A DNA stretch of 64,000 nucleotides from Kofleriaceae bacterium (GCA_018057825.1 JAGPCY010000029.1:1-64000); one strand, 5' to 3'. Counted from the first letter of the stretch, positions 1-9,077 are shown. A program made the numbers and translations. Notes: generated by a model from the letters alone, not told the origin.

Positions 1-95
1 AGCTGTTTTACAATCCGCGCCGCCGCCATTCGCACAACCGCTACCTCAGCCCCGTTGACTTCGAGCGCGAAGTCGTCCACCACAGAAGCACGTAA
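1..95 (+). pseudogene. IS3-family transposase OrfB, C-terminal end (cut by window start)
   Basis: Reading from base 3, the first bases encode LFYNPRRRHSHNRYLSP followed by VDFERE and a stop at 93-95. The FYNPRRRHS...YLSPVDFE pattern is the usual C-terminus of IS3-family OrfB (rve, DDE) transposases, just after the last catalytic Glu helix. The rest of the gene lies outside the window, so it cannot be said whether the copy is intact. The following bases (about 101-126, CTGTCCAGAAAATCGGGGCA) look like the right terminal inverted repeat of such an element, but no left end is visible here. It reads toward the lipoprotein gene at 943. Identification rests on the peptide motif only. Confidence 0.7.
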
Positions 96-126
96 CTGGG
101 CTGTCCAGAAAATCGGGGCAACCTCA

Positions 127-333
127 AACCCGAACCCGAACCCGGAACCCGAACCCGAACCCGAACCCGAACCCGAACCCGAGTCCGAGTCCGAACCCGA
201 GTCCGAGTCCGAGGTCGAGAGCGAGTCCGAGACCGAGACCGAGTCGAGACCGAGTCCGAACCCGAACCCGAGGCCGAGGCCGAGGCCGAGGCCGAGTCCG
301 AGACCGAGTCCGAGTCCGAGAGCGAGGACGTGC
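127..333. repeat. Tandem hexamer array (CCCGAA / CCGAGT / CCGAGG variants)
   Basis: About 33 degenerate hexamers of the form CCNGAN follow the IS3 right end. They drift from CCCGAA through CCGAGT to CCGAGG. All six frames stay open, giving artificial Pro-Glu or Arg-Pro reading frames; I do not regard these as genes. It belongs to the same CCGAGN/GAGNCC family as the arrays near 2850, 19813 and 38464. Confidence 0.85.
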
Positions 334-365
334 CGCTACGCCCCGCCAGGTGTTCTTCGTCTCCC

Positions 366-434
366 GCGGGCGTGGTTCGCGGGCGTGGTTCGCGGGCGTG
401 GTTCGCGGGCGTGGTTCGCGGGCGTGGTTCGCGG
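366..434. repeat. 13-bp tandem repeat GTGGTTCGCGGGC, about 5 copies
   Basis: GTGGTTC recurs with a strict 13-base period at 372, 385, 398, 411 and 424. It is a direct repeat without spacers. No function is visible; it lies in the spacer upstream of the lipoprotein gene at 943. Confidence 0.85.
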
Positions 435-588
435 ATGGGCGCGGGCGACGTGCTGCCCGCGTGGGCCGTGCGCACCGTGGGCCGCGACTCCCCGGACCGC
501 CTGGACGATGCCGGGCCCACGTCGGTGCTCCGCGGTTGGGGCCTGGCCGAGCCGAAGTGCCGTTGGCTCGCCGAGCTCATCCGCAGAT

Positions 589-795
589 GTGCGAGGGGCG
601 CGAGGGGTGCGAGGGGTGCGAGGGATTGCGCGAGAGATTGCGCGAGGGATTGCGCGAGAGCCTGCGCGGGAGCTTGTGCGGGTGCTTGCGCGAGGGTTTG
701 CGCGAGAGCTTGCGCGAGAGATTGCGCGAGAGATTGCGCGAGAGATTGCGCGAGAGTTTGCGCGAGAGTTTGCGCGAGAGTTTGCGCGATCCGCG
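589..795. repeat. 9-bp then 12-bp tandem repeats (GCGAGGGGT; GATTGCGCGAGA)
   Basis: Four copies of a 9-base GCGAGGGGT-type unit (589-624) run into roughly 14 degenerate copies of a 12-base unit close to GATTGCGCGAGA, ending near 790. The 12-base units keep every frame open and produce meaningless Arg/Ala-rich peptides. Together with the arrays at 127-333 and 366-434, nearly the whole 96-942 gap is repetitive; I see no gene in it. Confidence 0.8.
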
Positions 796-942
796 CACGG
801 CATTGCGCGATCGGGCCAAGCGAATCGCGTCCCGCGGCTTTCGCGGAGGACAGACCACGGCCTGCAGCTTGCACAATCGGGGAGTCCATCGCCGGGGTCC
901 GCTTGCCGATGCTCGAGGTCCCCTCGCGCGGAAGGATGCTCG

Positions 943-2013
943 ATGTCCTCGATGCCGAACCTCCCTGCCTGTCCGCCTCGTCGCAGCCTCACCCCCCGAC
1001 CGTCGGCCGTGCTCGCGTTGGCCGCCGTCGGCCTCGGGTTCGGATGCGACCGCGGTGGCGCCGCCTTCACTCCCCTCGATGGTCCGCCGCCCGACGCGCC
1101 GGTCGACGCGCCGGTCGACGCGCCCGAGGTCGTCGGCTCCGACTACTCGTTCGTAGTGTCGCGGCTTCGCCTACCCGGCAGCGTCAACGAGGCCACACTG
1201 CTCGGGCTCGATATCGATGACGTGCCCGGGGACACGATGAACGGCATCGACAACTCCCTGGGCACAGTGCTCGCGACCTTCACCGGCCAGGGGCTGGGGT
1301 GGCAGCCGGCCATCGACAGCGGCATCGATCGCGGCGTCGTGCTGTCGTTGCCGCGGCTCCGCGCCACCGAGCTAGGCGACGCCCATGGGGTCGGCCTGTG
1401 GCTCCATCGCGGTCAGTCGTCGGCGCCGGCGGCCTGCGACGGCCCGGCCGACACCACCTGTCGTAAGCACCTGACCGGTACTGCCAGCTTCGAGCTGGCG
1501 TTCGGCAGCTCCCTCGACGAGCCCCTGGTCGGGACCCTGCGGCGCGGTCGCTTCGTCGGTGGCCCGGGACGGATCCGGCTGTTCCTGACGCTCAGCGCGG
1601 GTCGCGCGCCGGTCGAGCTGCCCCTGTACCGCACCAGGGCCGAGGTGATCGTCACGTCGAGCGGGTTCGCCGTCGGCTCGAAGGTCGGCGGCGCCGTTCG
1701 CCAGGTGGATCTCGAGGCGAGCCTCCACCCAGCCGTCCGCGATCAGGTCTTCGACGTCGTCGCTGTGGACTGCGGCCCGCCCCCGCGCACCCCGCCGGCG
1801 TGCGGCTGCATGTCCGGCTCCCTCGGGGCGACCCTGATGAACCTCATGGACACGTCCTCCCCTCGCGACTGCGCGGTGTCGCTGTCCGAGGTCACCGCGT
1901 TCCTCAACCCGATCATCAACCAGGACATCGACCTCGATGGCGATGGCTCGAAGGACGCGGTCTCGCTCGGCGTCGGGCTCGAGGCCGTCAGCGCCAGCTT
2001 CGCCGCGCCGTGA
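943..2013 (+). CDS. Putative lipoprotein with EF-hand-like loop, function unknown
   Basis: A 356-residue protein. The ATG at 943 is preceded by GGAAGG at about 7 bases. It yields a hydrophobic N-terminal segment ending in a lipobox-like GFGC (Cys35), then an Ala/Pro/Asp linker DAPVDAPVDAP typical of myxobacterial surface lipoproteins. An open frame continues upstream only through tandem repeats, so I reject the longer start. The body is beta-rich in appearance with no family I recognise. Several cysteines and a CGCMSG stretch lie near residues 285-295. The tail has DLDGDGSKD, a calcium-loop-like motif. It is predicted to be exported and lipid-anchored. It is isolated between two IS3 remnants, and convergent with the second one. 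Confidence 0.75.
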   Translation: MSSMPNLPACPPRRSLTPRPSAVLALAAVGLGFGCDRGGAAFTPLDGPPPDAPVDAPVDAPEVVGSDYSFVVSRLRLPGSVNEATLLGLDIDDVPGDTMNGIDNSLGTVLATFTGQGLGWQPAIDSGIDRGVVLSLPRLRATELGDAHGVGLWLHRGQSSAPAACDGPADTTCRKHLTGTASFELAFGSSLDEPLVGTLRRGRFVGGPGRIRLFLTLSAGRAPVELPLYRTRAEVIVTSSGFAVGSKVGGAVRQVDLEASLHPAVRDQVFDVVAVDCGPPPRTPPACGCMSGSLGATLMNLMDTSSPRDCAVSLSEVTAFLNPIINQDIDLDGDGSKDAVSLGVGLEAVSASFAAP

Positions 2014-2097
2014 TCGGGCCGTCGGTCGCCGCGCCACCGACGCACGCAGCGCGATGGCGGTGACGCCGTCGACCATCGGAATATGGCTCCGAGGCCC

Positions 2098-2775
2098 TCA
2101 GCGAGCGCCAACCCGCGACGAGACTCCGCGATTCAGGGGGCGCGGTCGCGGCCGCGGTTGGCGCGGCTTCGGCGGCAGCTTCGTGCGATAGAAGCTGGCG
2201 CGCGACACGCAGAGCGCGGAGCACGCGGCGACGATGCCGACGAGCGGGATGAGGTGCGCAAGGCCGGCCATCACCGCTTCCACCCGGTGTCGGCGCGGGC
2301 GCACTCCTCCTCGGTTGGGGCCGTCAGGCTCACGCCCAGCAGTAGCGAGCGATGCTTTTTGAACGTCGATGATGGCCGCGGCCTTCTTGAGCTCGGTCTC
2401 GAGCAGGGAGACGCGGCGCTGCAGCTGCTCGACCTCGACGGTTTGCGCGCTCCGGCTCGCCTTGCGTCCCCGCTTGCTGGGCGTCAGCCCGGCCAGTTGG
2501 CCAGCCTCACGCTGCTGGCGCCATTCAAACAGGCGCGACGAGTAGAGGCCCTCCCGCCGCAGCAACGTACCGATGGCCCCATCCACTCCCGACGCACGGG
2601 CGGCATCGGCCTCGCGCAGGATGCGCTGCTTGTACTCCGCGGAGAACGACCGCCGCTTGGGCTGATCGGATGTCGCCCGTGCCAGCGGCGTGCTGGTGCG
2701 CGCAGCCTCCCGCACAGCCGCGGCGCTGCCCGCCCGCGGCGGTCCCGCACGGTTCTTCTTCGACATGTCCAACAT
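2098..2775 (-). pseudogene. IS3-family transposase, OrfA fused in frame to a truncated OrfB
   Basis: 225 codons. Residues about 40-130 show the IS3 OrfA signature: helix-turn-helix (RRSFSAEYKQRIL, LLRREGLYSS), a GRK stretch and a leucine-zipper-like VEQLQRRVSLLETELKKAAAIIDVQ. The frame then passes into OrfB-like sequence (ACSALCVSRASFYR) and stops soon after a Pro-Arg stretch. The rve/DDE catalytic domain is therefore missing and the copy cannot transpose alone. At the normal A/B junction the run is CAAAAAG. Reading the other frame there gives QKKHRSLLLG, the canonical OrfA tail, so the fusion follows from a change in the A-run where programmed frameshifting occurs in this family. It is convergent with the lipoprotein gene at 943. 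Confidence 0.8.
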
Positions 2776-2832
2776 GGTGACCGGATTCCTGCTTGCCCTC
2801 GACTGATAATCTCGACTTGGGACGCTGTCTCA
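2098..2832 (-). mobile_element. IS3-family remnant (left end present, right part lost)
   Basis: The element comprises the truncated transposase and its upstream end. Read on the minus strand, the probable tip begins with TGAGACAGCGTCCCAAG at 2832 inward; the TG tip is usual for IS3 members. It does not match the candidate IS end at 101-126, so the two remnants are probably different elements. No target-site duplication can be defined because the right end is missing. Confidence 0.55.
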
Positions 2833-2849
2833 TCCACGTTGGCACAGAG

Positions 2850-3165
<316 letters not shown>

Positions 3166-3369
3166 TCCGCCGCGATCGAACTGGGCTTGGCCCTAGCGCA
3201 CCGAGTGGCTTAACTGCCGTCGCGAGACGCGGAGGTGTGACGCAGATCCGGGCGCACGCCCGAAGCGCAGCGAGGAGTGGAGTCAACTACACGACGCGCG
3301 AGCGTCGGACGTACCTCGGAGGTGCCCACACGGCCGCGTCGCAGCAGTCATCTCATACCGTTCGGTGCT

Positions 3370-3879
3370 CTAGCTCTCGAGGTCGCGGGCCAGCTCGGCG
3401 TAGAAGTCCTCGCTCATCAGGTAGTGTGCCCACAGCGGCTGGACCGGCGCGACTCCGCGCTGACGCTGGAACTCGACCAGGTCGTCGAACTCGCCGTCGT
3501 ACCAGCCCCAGAGGAAGCGAGCGCGGAGCGGATCGAGGTTGCGCGCGCGCAGCTCGGCCACGACCTCTGGCAACTCGTCGTCGTCGAACTCGTCCATCAG
3601 ATCGGTGGCCTCGTCGATCAGGGTCGCCAGGTGGGCTAGGCCGGCCTTGGTGAGATCCCAGCGGTCCTTGCGGCGGTGCATCTCGACCAGGCCGCGGCTC
3701 TCGAGCTCCACCAGCACCTCGTCGAGCGGGCTCAGCTCGTGGGGCAGTGGCAGCTCGAAGACCATGCCACCGTCGGCGGGTTTCAGATCCATCATCTTCA
3801 TCACGTAGATGCCGGCGTAGGTCCGGATCTCGTCGTCATCGACGACGGCGTGGCGGCGGCTGGGGACGAGGGCGGTCAT
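3370..3879 (-). CDS. Hypothetical protein with winged-helix-like middle
   Basis: 169 residues from an ATG at 3879 with AGGAG seven bases upstream. The frame extends further upstream only through the 64-bp repeats, so that extension is rejected. Residues about 45-85 (helix, then LVELESRGLVEMHRRKDRWDLTKAGLAHL) read like a winged-helix DNA-binding wing (turn, Arg/Lys-rich strand, then T/KAG helix). The C-terminal half is acidic (DEFDDDELPEV) followed by an aromatic FLWGWYDGEFDDLVEFQ segment. No export signal is seen. I do not recognise a named family; a small cytoplasmic regulator is possible but unproven. Confidence 0.65.
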   Translation of the reverse strand: MTALVPSRRHAVVDDDEIRTYAGIYVMKMMDLKPADGGMVFELPLPHELSPLDEVLVELESRGLVEMHRRKDRWDLTKAGLAHLATLIDEATDLMDEFDDDELPEVVAELRARNLDPLRARFLWGWYDGEFDDLVEFQRQRGVAPVQPLWAHYLMSEDFYAELARDLES

Positions 3880-3897
3880 GGGCACTCCTGGGGTTGG

Positions 3898-4150
3898 CCG
3901 AGCGGGGCGCGGGCAGCGAGAGGGGCGCAGGCAGCGAGCGTGGCGCGGTGGGGCACGGATGGCGAGCGGGGCGCGGGTGGCGAGAGGGGCGCAGGCAGCG
4001 AGCGTGGCGCGGTGGGGCACGGATGGCGAGCGGGGCGCGGGCAGCGAGCGGGGAGAGGGACGCCGGTGCGAGTGAGGCGCCGGCGGGCGCGGGTGGCGAG
4101 CGAGGCGGAGGTGGGGCGCGGGCGGTGCGTGAGGCGCGGGCGGGTAGCGA
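3898..4150. repeat. 64-bp direct repeat plus shorter GCGAGCGGGGCGCGGG-type units
   Basis: A 61-base sequence starting CGAGAGGGGCGCAGG at 3917 recurs at 3981 (period 64, essentially identical). Related shorter GAGCGGGGCGCGGG units lie on both sides out to about 4150. It sits just upstream of the gene at 3370-3879 and could be part of its leader, but no operator or promoter is recognisable. Confidence 0.75.
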
Positions 4151-4204
4151 GTGAGGCGTAGGCGATCGTGGCGCCGGCGGGGAGCGGTGCGCAATCCGCG
4201 GTGA

Positions 4205-4702
4205 TCAGGCGGACCGGCACCACGAGTCGGCGACCAGCCGCACCCGGGCCCCGGTCAGCCCGCCATCCGAGGCGAGGTCGAGCCACGAGTCGACCGGTCC
4301 GAGGCCGTAGTGGTATGCCCGCCCGCTCACCGACGGCAGGGCCGCGCGGTGTGGGTTGCAGGAGGCGAGCACCACCTCGCTCGTCGTCGGCAGCCGCGGC
4401 AACCAGGTCGCGAGGAAGCTCGTCAACGGCACCAGGAGCCCGCGGTCGCCGACCACGAACTCGAGCTCGAGGTCGGCGGTCATGGCCGGGCCGTCGTCGG
4501 CGGCGTGGACCGCCACGACCAGGACATCGCTCAGGTCGTCGAGCTGGTCCGTCGCCGCGCTGGCCAGCGTGAGGCGCTCCAAGACGGCCCAGCCGAAGCC
4601 CGTGTAGTCGTGGTCGACGGTGACTCGGTCCTCGGTCAGCCCAAGCAGCTCAAGCGGTGGACGCCGATGAAACGGCAGCTCGGCGATCGCCGAGATCGTC
4701 AC
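4205..4702 (-). CDS. Hypothetical protein, translationally coupled to the upstream lipoprotein
   Basis: 165 residues starting with GTG at 4702. The GTGA overlap with the stop of the lipoprotein gene (4699-5400) fixes the start and suggests one transcript with coupled translation. The sequence is a mixed alpha/beta cytoplasmic-looking protein without signal or membrane segment. Visible features are an acidic loop (DDLSDVLVVAVHAADDGPA), a WLPRLPTTSEVVLASCNPHR stretch and a C-terminal LTGARVRLVADSWC. I do not recognise the family. Context suggests it works with the EF-loop lipoprotein, but that is inference. Confidence 0.7.
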   Translation of the reverse strand: MTISAIAELPFHRRPPLELLGLTEDRVTVDHDYTGFGWAVLERLTLASAATDQLDDLSDVLVVAVHAADDGPAMTADLELEFVVGDRGLLVPLTSFLATWLPRLPTTSEVVLASCNPHRAALPSVSGRAYHYGLGPVDSWLDLASDGGLTGARVRLVADSWCRSA

Positions 4703-5400
4703 GCCGCCAGACGCTCGCGGAGCCGCCCGCTCTGGGCGCGGACCCCGAACCGGCTGCCGCCGCGCGAGCGCGGCGCCGACGACCGGGTGCCGCTCGACCC
4801 GCCGTAGCTGCGTCCGGTTCGAGAGGTCTTGGCGAAACGCTCCGGGTTGGCCGCGCGGTAGCTCGAGCGCTGGCTGCGCAGCTCGCCGTGGCGGGCCGAG
4901 TTGGTGACGTACGGCTGCGAGTACATCGGCACGTACGACGGCATGAACATGCTCGCCATCATCGAGCCCATCAGCATGCCCGAGGCGATCGACAGCATCG
5001 GCGACATGTAGCCGCCGTAGTAGCCGTGGCCCGCGGTCTGGTACTGCGCTTCGCTCGGGCCGGTGATCGTGCGGGTGATCGTGAAGATCTTCTCGGGGTC
5101 GTCGACCTTGCCGTCGGTGTTCTTGTCGAAGAACCCGGTCACGACCTGGGTCTTGTCGTCGACGTCCTGGACCGAGACGCTGATGATCTCGTCGCCTTCG
5201 TAGATCTCGTTGACCCGGCGCTCGAGGTCCGCTGGACCGTCGGCCTTCTTGTAGGCGTCGTTGACCTTGTCCCAGTCGATCTTGACGTTGGTGTTCTCGG
5301 TCGTGGTCCACCGCTCGGTGCCCTTGCGCTCTGAACCGCAGGCCGCCGTGGCGACCAGGGCGGCGAGGGCGACTCCCCACAGACGGCTGTGCTTCAACAT
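4699..5400 (-). CDS. Lipoprotein with a consensus EF-hand calcium loop
   Basis: 233 residues. The N-terminus has a short basic region, hydrophobic core and lipobox ATAAC (Cys21), indicating export and lipid anchoring. Residues 92-103 read DKNTDGKVDDPE, matching the 12-residue EF-hand loop at positions 1, 3, 5, 6, 9 and 12, so calcium binding is plausible. Residues about 120-165 are Gly/Met/Tyr-rich (GYYGGYMSPML, MLMGSMMASMFMPSYVPMYS), and the tail is basic and Ser/Arg-rich. The start ATG lacks a clear Shine-Dalgarno sequence. It overlaps the downstream gene by GTGA. No named family is recognised. Confidence 0.75.
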   Translation of the reverse strand: MLKHSRLWGVALAALVATAACGSERKGTERWTTTENTNVKIDWDKVNDAYKKADGPADLERRVNEIYEGDEIISVSVQDVDDKTQVVTGFFDKNTDGKVDDPEKIFTITRTITGPSEAQYQTAGHGYYGGYMSPMLSIASGMLMGSMMASMFMPSYVPMYSQPYVTNSARHGELRSQRSSYRAANPERFAKTSRTGRSYGGSSGTRSSAPRSRGGSRFGVRAQSGRLRERLAA

Positions 5401-5530
5401 GGAGGAAACGTAGTGGCGCCGACCCGGGGCGTCAACCGCCGATCGGCCGCCGCGTCGCCACCAGCGTCGCTTTCCGTCGGTTCGGGCGCGATCCGGGGCG
5501 CCTCGCTTCGAAAAAAACTCAGCGTCGGTT

Positions 5531-7213
5531 TCAGTAGATCTTACCGATCACCAGCGTGATGTCGTCCTTGCGCGCGGTGTCGCCGAAGAAGTTGGCGGCG
5601 TCGGTGACCACGGCGTCGCGGATCTCGCCGGCGTCGAGCGCGGCGGCCCGCCGCACCGAGGCCCGGAACCGCTTCTCACCGTACTCCTCGCCGCTCGAAC
5701 TCTCGCACTCGACGATGCCGTCGGTGTACCAGACCAAGATGTCGCCGGGCGCCAGCTCGGTCGTCTTGATCTCGTACTTCGACTCCTTGAGGTCGCCCAG
5801 GCGGTTGCCGCGGATCATGAGCGAACCGAACTCGCCGCCGCCGCCCTCGCTGGTCCGGTACAGGTACGGGAAGTTGTGGCCGGCGTTGGCGTAGGTGATG
5901 GTCCGCTTCTTGGTGTCGACGATCGAGGCGAAGCAGGTCATCACGAACTTGCGCTTCGCGCTCTGGTAGATGGCCGAGTTCATGATCTCGAGGAGCAGCG
6001 CTGGGTCGACGTCGTCGCCGTGGACCGAGCGGGCGACGTCGCACGCCGCCTTGGCGGCTGCGGTGATCATCGCCGACGGCACGCCGTGGCCGGTGACGTC
6101 GCCGATCACCACCAGGATCTTGTCGCCGACCATGTCGTGCCAGGTCCACCAGTCGCCGCCACACTGCGAGGCCGGCTGGAAGTAGCCGGCGAACTTGAAC
6201 ACGCCCTTGTCGACCGGCTCGTGGGGCGGCACCAGGGTCTCCTGGATCGTCTTGGCGACCTCGAGCTCCTTCTCCATGGTCGCCTTCTCGGCGGTCTGCT
6301 GCAGCAGGATCGTGAGCTGGTCGGCCATGAAGTTGAAGTTCTCGCCCAGCATGCCGATCTCGTCGGTCGAGCCGACCTCGACTCGGGCCGCCAGGTCGCC
6401 GCGCGCGATCTGATCGGCCTTCCACGCCAGCACCTTGATCGGCTTCGAGATCTGCAGGCCCTGGAAGATCGCCAGGAGCGTCCCGATCAACACGAACAGC
6501 AGGCCGACGATGCCGGTGCGGATCGCGGCCTCGCGTGAAGCCTTGTCCTTCTGGGTCGCGCTGGCCGCCGCGAATTCGTCGATCGGCGTCAGGTCGTAAC
6601 CGAACACCAGATAGCCCTGGCGCGCGTCTCCGGGATCGCTGGCGATCGCGCCGGCGGCCGTCGGCTCGGCGCCCACGAACACCGGAAAGCCGAAAACCTC
6701 GAGCTTACCTTCCTCGCCGGTCAGGTCGAGCTGGACCAGCGGGTCGGCCTGTTGCGTCGCCGCCCTCTCCTTCCACTGGCCGGTGATCTTGTCCCAGCTC
6801 GGGTGCTTGACCGGCACGTGCATCGCCGGCGGATAGCCGCCCTGGTCACATAGCGTGGCGTTGCCGCGCTGGACCCGGCAGTACGCGATCAGGTTCTGGT
6901 CGCGCCCCAGCACGTAGACCAGCCGGAGGCTCTCGTCCTGCCGCACGGTCTTCTCGATGAGCTGCTGGATCTCGGAGTCCTGGTTGTCGATCAGGAACTT
7001 TTCGAGGGCCTTGGCGAACACCTGGGTCGTCGTCGCGCCCTTGCTGTTGAGCGACTGGCGGAAGGTCTCGATCTTCTCGCGTGCCGACTGATCGTAGGCG
7101 CTTCGGATGTTGCACGCGTTGAGCGCCCCGAACCCGACCACCGTCAGCAAGATGAGGAACGTCGTGGTCAAGATCATCTTGACCGAGATGCTGAGGCCGG
7201 CCCGCTTTGCCAT
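5531..7213 (-). CDS. HAMP-SpoIIE (PP2C-type) serine phosphatase, RsbU-like
   Basis: 560 residues. An N-terminal membrane helix (about 10-32), a periplasmic sensor-like region, a second membrane helix (GIVGLLFVLIGTLLAIF, about 250-270), a HAMP linker (SKPIKVL...GDLAARV) and a short coiled coil (EKATMEKELEVAKTIQETL) lead to a C-terminal SpoIIE domain. The SpoIIE metal-site motifs GGDWW, VIGDVTGHGVPSAM, NAGH, YTDGIVE and KDDITLVIG are present. Such enzymes dephosphorylate a STAS-domain anti-anti-sigma factor in a partner switch; candidates lie nearby at 10674 and 11164. ATG 7213 is chosen because the longer frame upstream has no signal-like sequence. Confidence 0.88.
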   Translation of the reverse strand: MAKRAGLSISVKMILTTTFLILLTVVGFGALNACNIRSAYDQSAREKIETFRQSLNSKGATTTQVFAKALEKFLIDNQDSEIQQLIEKTVRQDESLRLVYVLGRDQNLIAYCRVQRGNATLCDQGGYPPAMHVPVKHPSWDKITGQWKERAATQQADPLVQLDLTGEEGKLEVFGFPVFVGAEPTAAGAIASDPGDARQGYLVFGYDLTPIDEFAAASATQKDKASREAAIRTGIVGLLFVLIGTLLAIFQGLQISKPIKVLAWKADQIARGDLAARVEVGSTDEIGMLGENFNFMADQLTILLQQTAEKATMEKELEVAKTIQETLVPPHEPVDKGVFKFAGYFQPASQCGGDWWTWHDMVGDKILVVIGDVTGHGVPSAMITAAAKAACDVARSVHGDDVDPALLLEIMNSAIYQSAKRKFVMTCFASIVDTKKRTITYANAGHNFPYLYRTSEGGGGEFGSLMIRGNRLGDLKESKYEIKTTELAPGDILVWYTDGIVECESSSGEEYGEKRFRASVRRAAALDAGEIRDAVVTDAANFFGDTARKDDITLVIGKIY

Positions 7214-7460
7214 CGAAGCGCGATGGTAGTCCCGCCGCCCCGAAGGGGTCAAACCGCCGGGGTGACGCCGCGCGTCGCGCCACCGCCGGCGCCGGGCGCG
7301 CCGCGGTCGACCGGCCACGCCGGTCGCCGATGGCTCGCCGCCCCTGCACGCTGGCTGGGCCTCCTCGACTCCGTCGTCTGCCACGACGCGCCACGTGCGG
7401 CGCCGCCGCCGGAGCCCGACCGAACTCATGAGTCCTTGCCCTCAGGCGGGACGCGCGCGG

Positions 7461-9077
7461 TCACAGCGGCGAGCCATCGCTGCGCCGACCGGGCGACGCC
7501 GGGGTCGAGGACACGGTCCGGTGCAGCACGAAGGCGGCCGCGGGGGCGCCGTCGGTGGCACGGACCAGGGATTGGTCGCGACCGCCTTCGACGCCGAAGG
7601 CGACGTGCGCCAGGATCTGGCCATCGGCGCCGGTGATGGTGAGCTGGTCCCCTCCGTTGTTGAGCTGGAGCGGGGCGAACACGAGAGTGGTCACCCCGGG
7701 TAGGTCAGGCTGCCCACCGCCGAACACCACGAGGGCGGCGCCCGGCGAGAGGGTGGTTCCGGTCGGGAAGGTGCCCCGGTCCCCGTGACCGTCAGCCAGC
7801 GTCGCGCCACCGAGGTCGAGGACCGCATCGCCCGCGTTGACCAGCTCGATGAACTCGTCGGCCACCGTGTTGGCGGTGCCATCCCGGTTGGCGTCGAAGC
7901 CGGCCGGCGGGTCGGCCAGCACCTCATTGATGACCAGGCGGCCGGCGCCAGGCGGCCCGCCGCTGCCGGAGTAGCTGGCGGTGACGACGTAGTGGGCGGC
8001 TCGATAGCCGGCCACTGCGACGTAGAACGCCCGCGCGTCGCTCGGTACCGTCAGGGCGCAGCGCTCGCTGGCGCCGTCGACGTAGGGGCGGCACGCGTAC
8101 AGGCTCCGGGTCGGCGCCTCGCCGAAGCGCAGGTACAGGTCGGGGTCGCCGCTGCCTGTCATGGTCACGGTCAGCGTCGAGCCGGGCGCGACCTCGATCG
8201 GACCCCCGACGACCTTGAACGTCCCGGCCATGAGGTCGCCGCGCCAGGTCTGGGTGTCGTCGGACGGCGGCGGCGGTGGCGGTGGCTCGCCGCCCGGCGG
8301 ACCGTAGAGCGCGACGATGCCCTCGGCGTCGCGCGCGGTGAAGCCCAGGTCGCTCGAGGTGCCGTTGCACTGGGGGTAGTGCATCACTGACGCGGCGTCG
8401 TACGGCGTGAGCGGCCGCCAGGCGTTGTCCTCGAAGCAGCTGCCGGACTCCGGACGGGTGTGCTCGTGGCGGAAACCCAGGGCGTGCCCCAACTCGTGGG
8501 CCAGGATGTTGTCGAGGGGCCAGGGCAGGCCACGGGCAAACGCGCTGCCATCGATGAGCACGTTTCGGCTCTGCCGCGGGTAGTCAGGGAAGAACGCGCG
8601 CGCCAGGTACTGTCCGCCGACATTCACCGGCCGCACGTCGAAGACCACGTTGGGGTTGTCAGCCGTGCAGGCGCCGTCCTCGGCGGTGACGTGGATGAAG
8701 TCGACGTCGCCGCGGGCCTCCCAGCCGAGCTCGGTGGCCTGGCGCAGGGCCGCTAGCACCGCGGGCTTGCGGGTGCCGAAGGCGTCGCTCACGCAGTAGG
8801 TGAGGTGGCGCTTCTCGGTGTCGTTCCAGCGCGCGTCGCCCCCGCCGGCCTGGTGCACGATCAGCGCCTGGCCACCGAACAGCGCCAGCCACTTCTCGTA
8901 CAGCGCCTTGTCGCTGATGATCGGGGTGTCCCCGTCGATGATGAAGGCGCCGCCGTCCCACGGCTCGACGAAGGTGGTGGCCTTCCACTCCTCGTAGGTC
9001 GGCGCCGCGCCGTCGCCGTCGCCCGCACACCCGGCCGCGGCGATCGCCGCGGCCAACCAAAGACCCTTGCGTCCCAT
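7461..9077 (-). CDS. Secreted/lipid-anchored metzincin-type zinc protease with PPC and lamin-tail domains
   Basis: 538 residues from an ATG with AAGGAG upstream. A lipobox-like AAAGC (Cys17) ends the signal peptide. The catalytic zinc motif HELGHALGFRHEH lies at about residues 194-206, followed by a Met-turn candidate SVMHYP, so the protease is metzincin-like (M12/M10 type, endopeptidase). A proline hinge (EPPPPPPPSDD) separates a beta domain of the bacterial pre-peptidase C type (about 270-375). A C-terminal lamin-tail (LTD)-like domain follows (INEVLADPPAGFDANRDG...DEFIELVN). Surface or extracellular action is expected. It is monocistronic, and a palindrome-rich region lies upstream (9211-9301). 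Confidence 0.85.
   Translation of the reverse strand: MGRKGLWLAAAIAAAGCAGDGDGAAPTYEEWKATTFVEPWDGGAFIIDGDTPIISDKALYEKWLALFGGQALIVHQAGGGDARWNDTEKRHLTYCVSDAFGTRKPAVLAALRQATELGWEARGDVDFIHVTAEDGACTADNPNVVFDVRPVNVGGQYLARAFFPDYPRQSRNVLIDGSAFARGLPWPLDNILAHELGHALGFRHEHTRPESGSCFEDNAWRPLTPYDAASVMHYPQCNGTSSDLGFTARDAEGIVALYGPPGGEPPPPPPPSDDTQTWRGDLMAGTFKVVGGPIEVAPGSTLTVTMTGSGDPDLYLRFGEAPTRSLYACRPYVDGASERCALTVPSDARAFYVAVAGYRAAHYVVTASYSGSGGPPGAGRLVINEVLADPPAGFDANRDGTANTVADEFIELVNAGDAVLDLGGATLADGHGDRGTFPTGTTLSPGAALVVFGGGQPDLPGVTTLVFAPLQLNNGGDQLTITGADGQILAHVAFGVEGGRDQSLVRATDGAPAAAFVLHRTVSSTPASPGRRSDGSPL

Noticed and set aside
55-942. Long open frame upstream of the lipoprotein start (Pro-Glu, Arg-rich peptide)
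   Set aside because: It exists only because 6-, 9-, 12- and 13-bp repeats lack stop codons in all frames; a ribosome site and signal peptide appear only at 943.
5500-5530. A7 run next to the phosphatase stop as a rho-independent terminator
   Set aside because: On the minus strand it gives a T-run after the stop, but no convincing GC stem precedes it.
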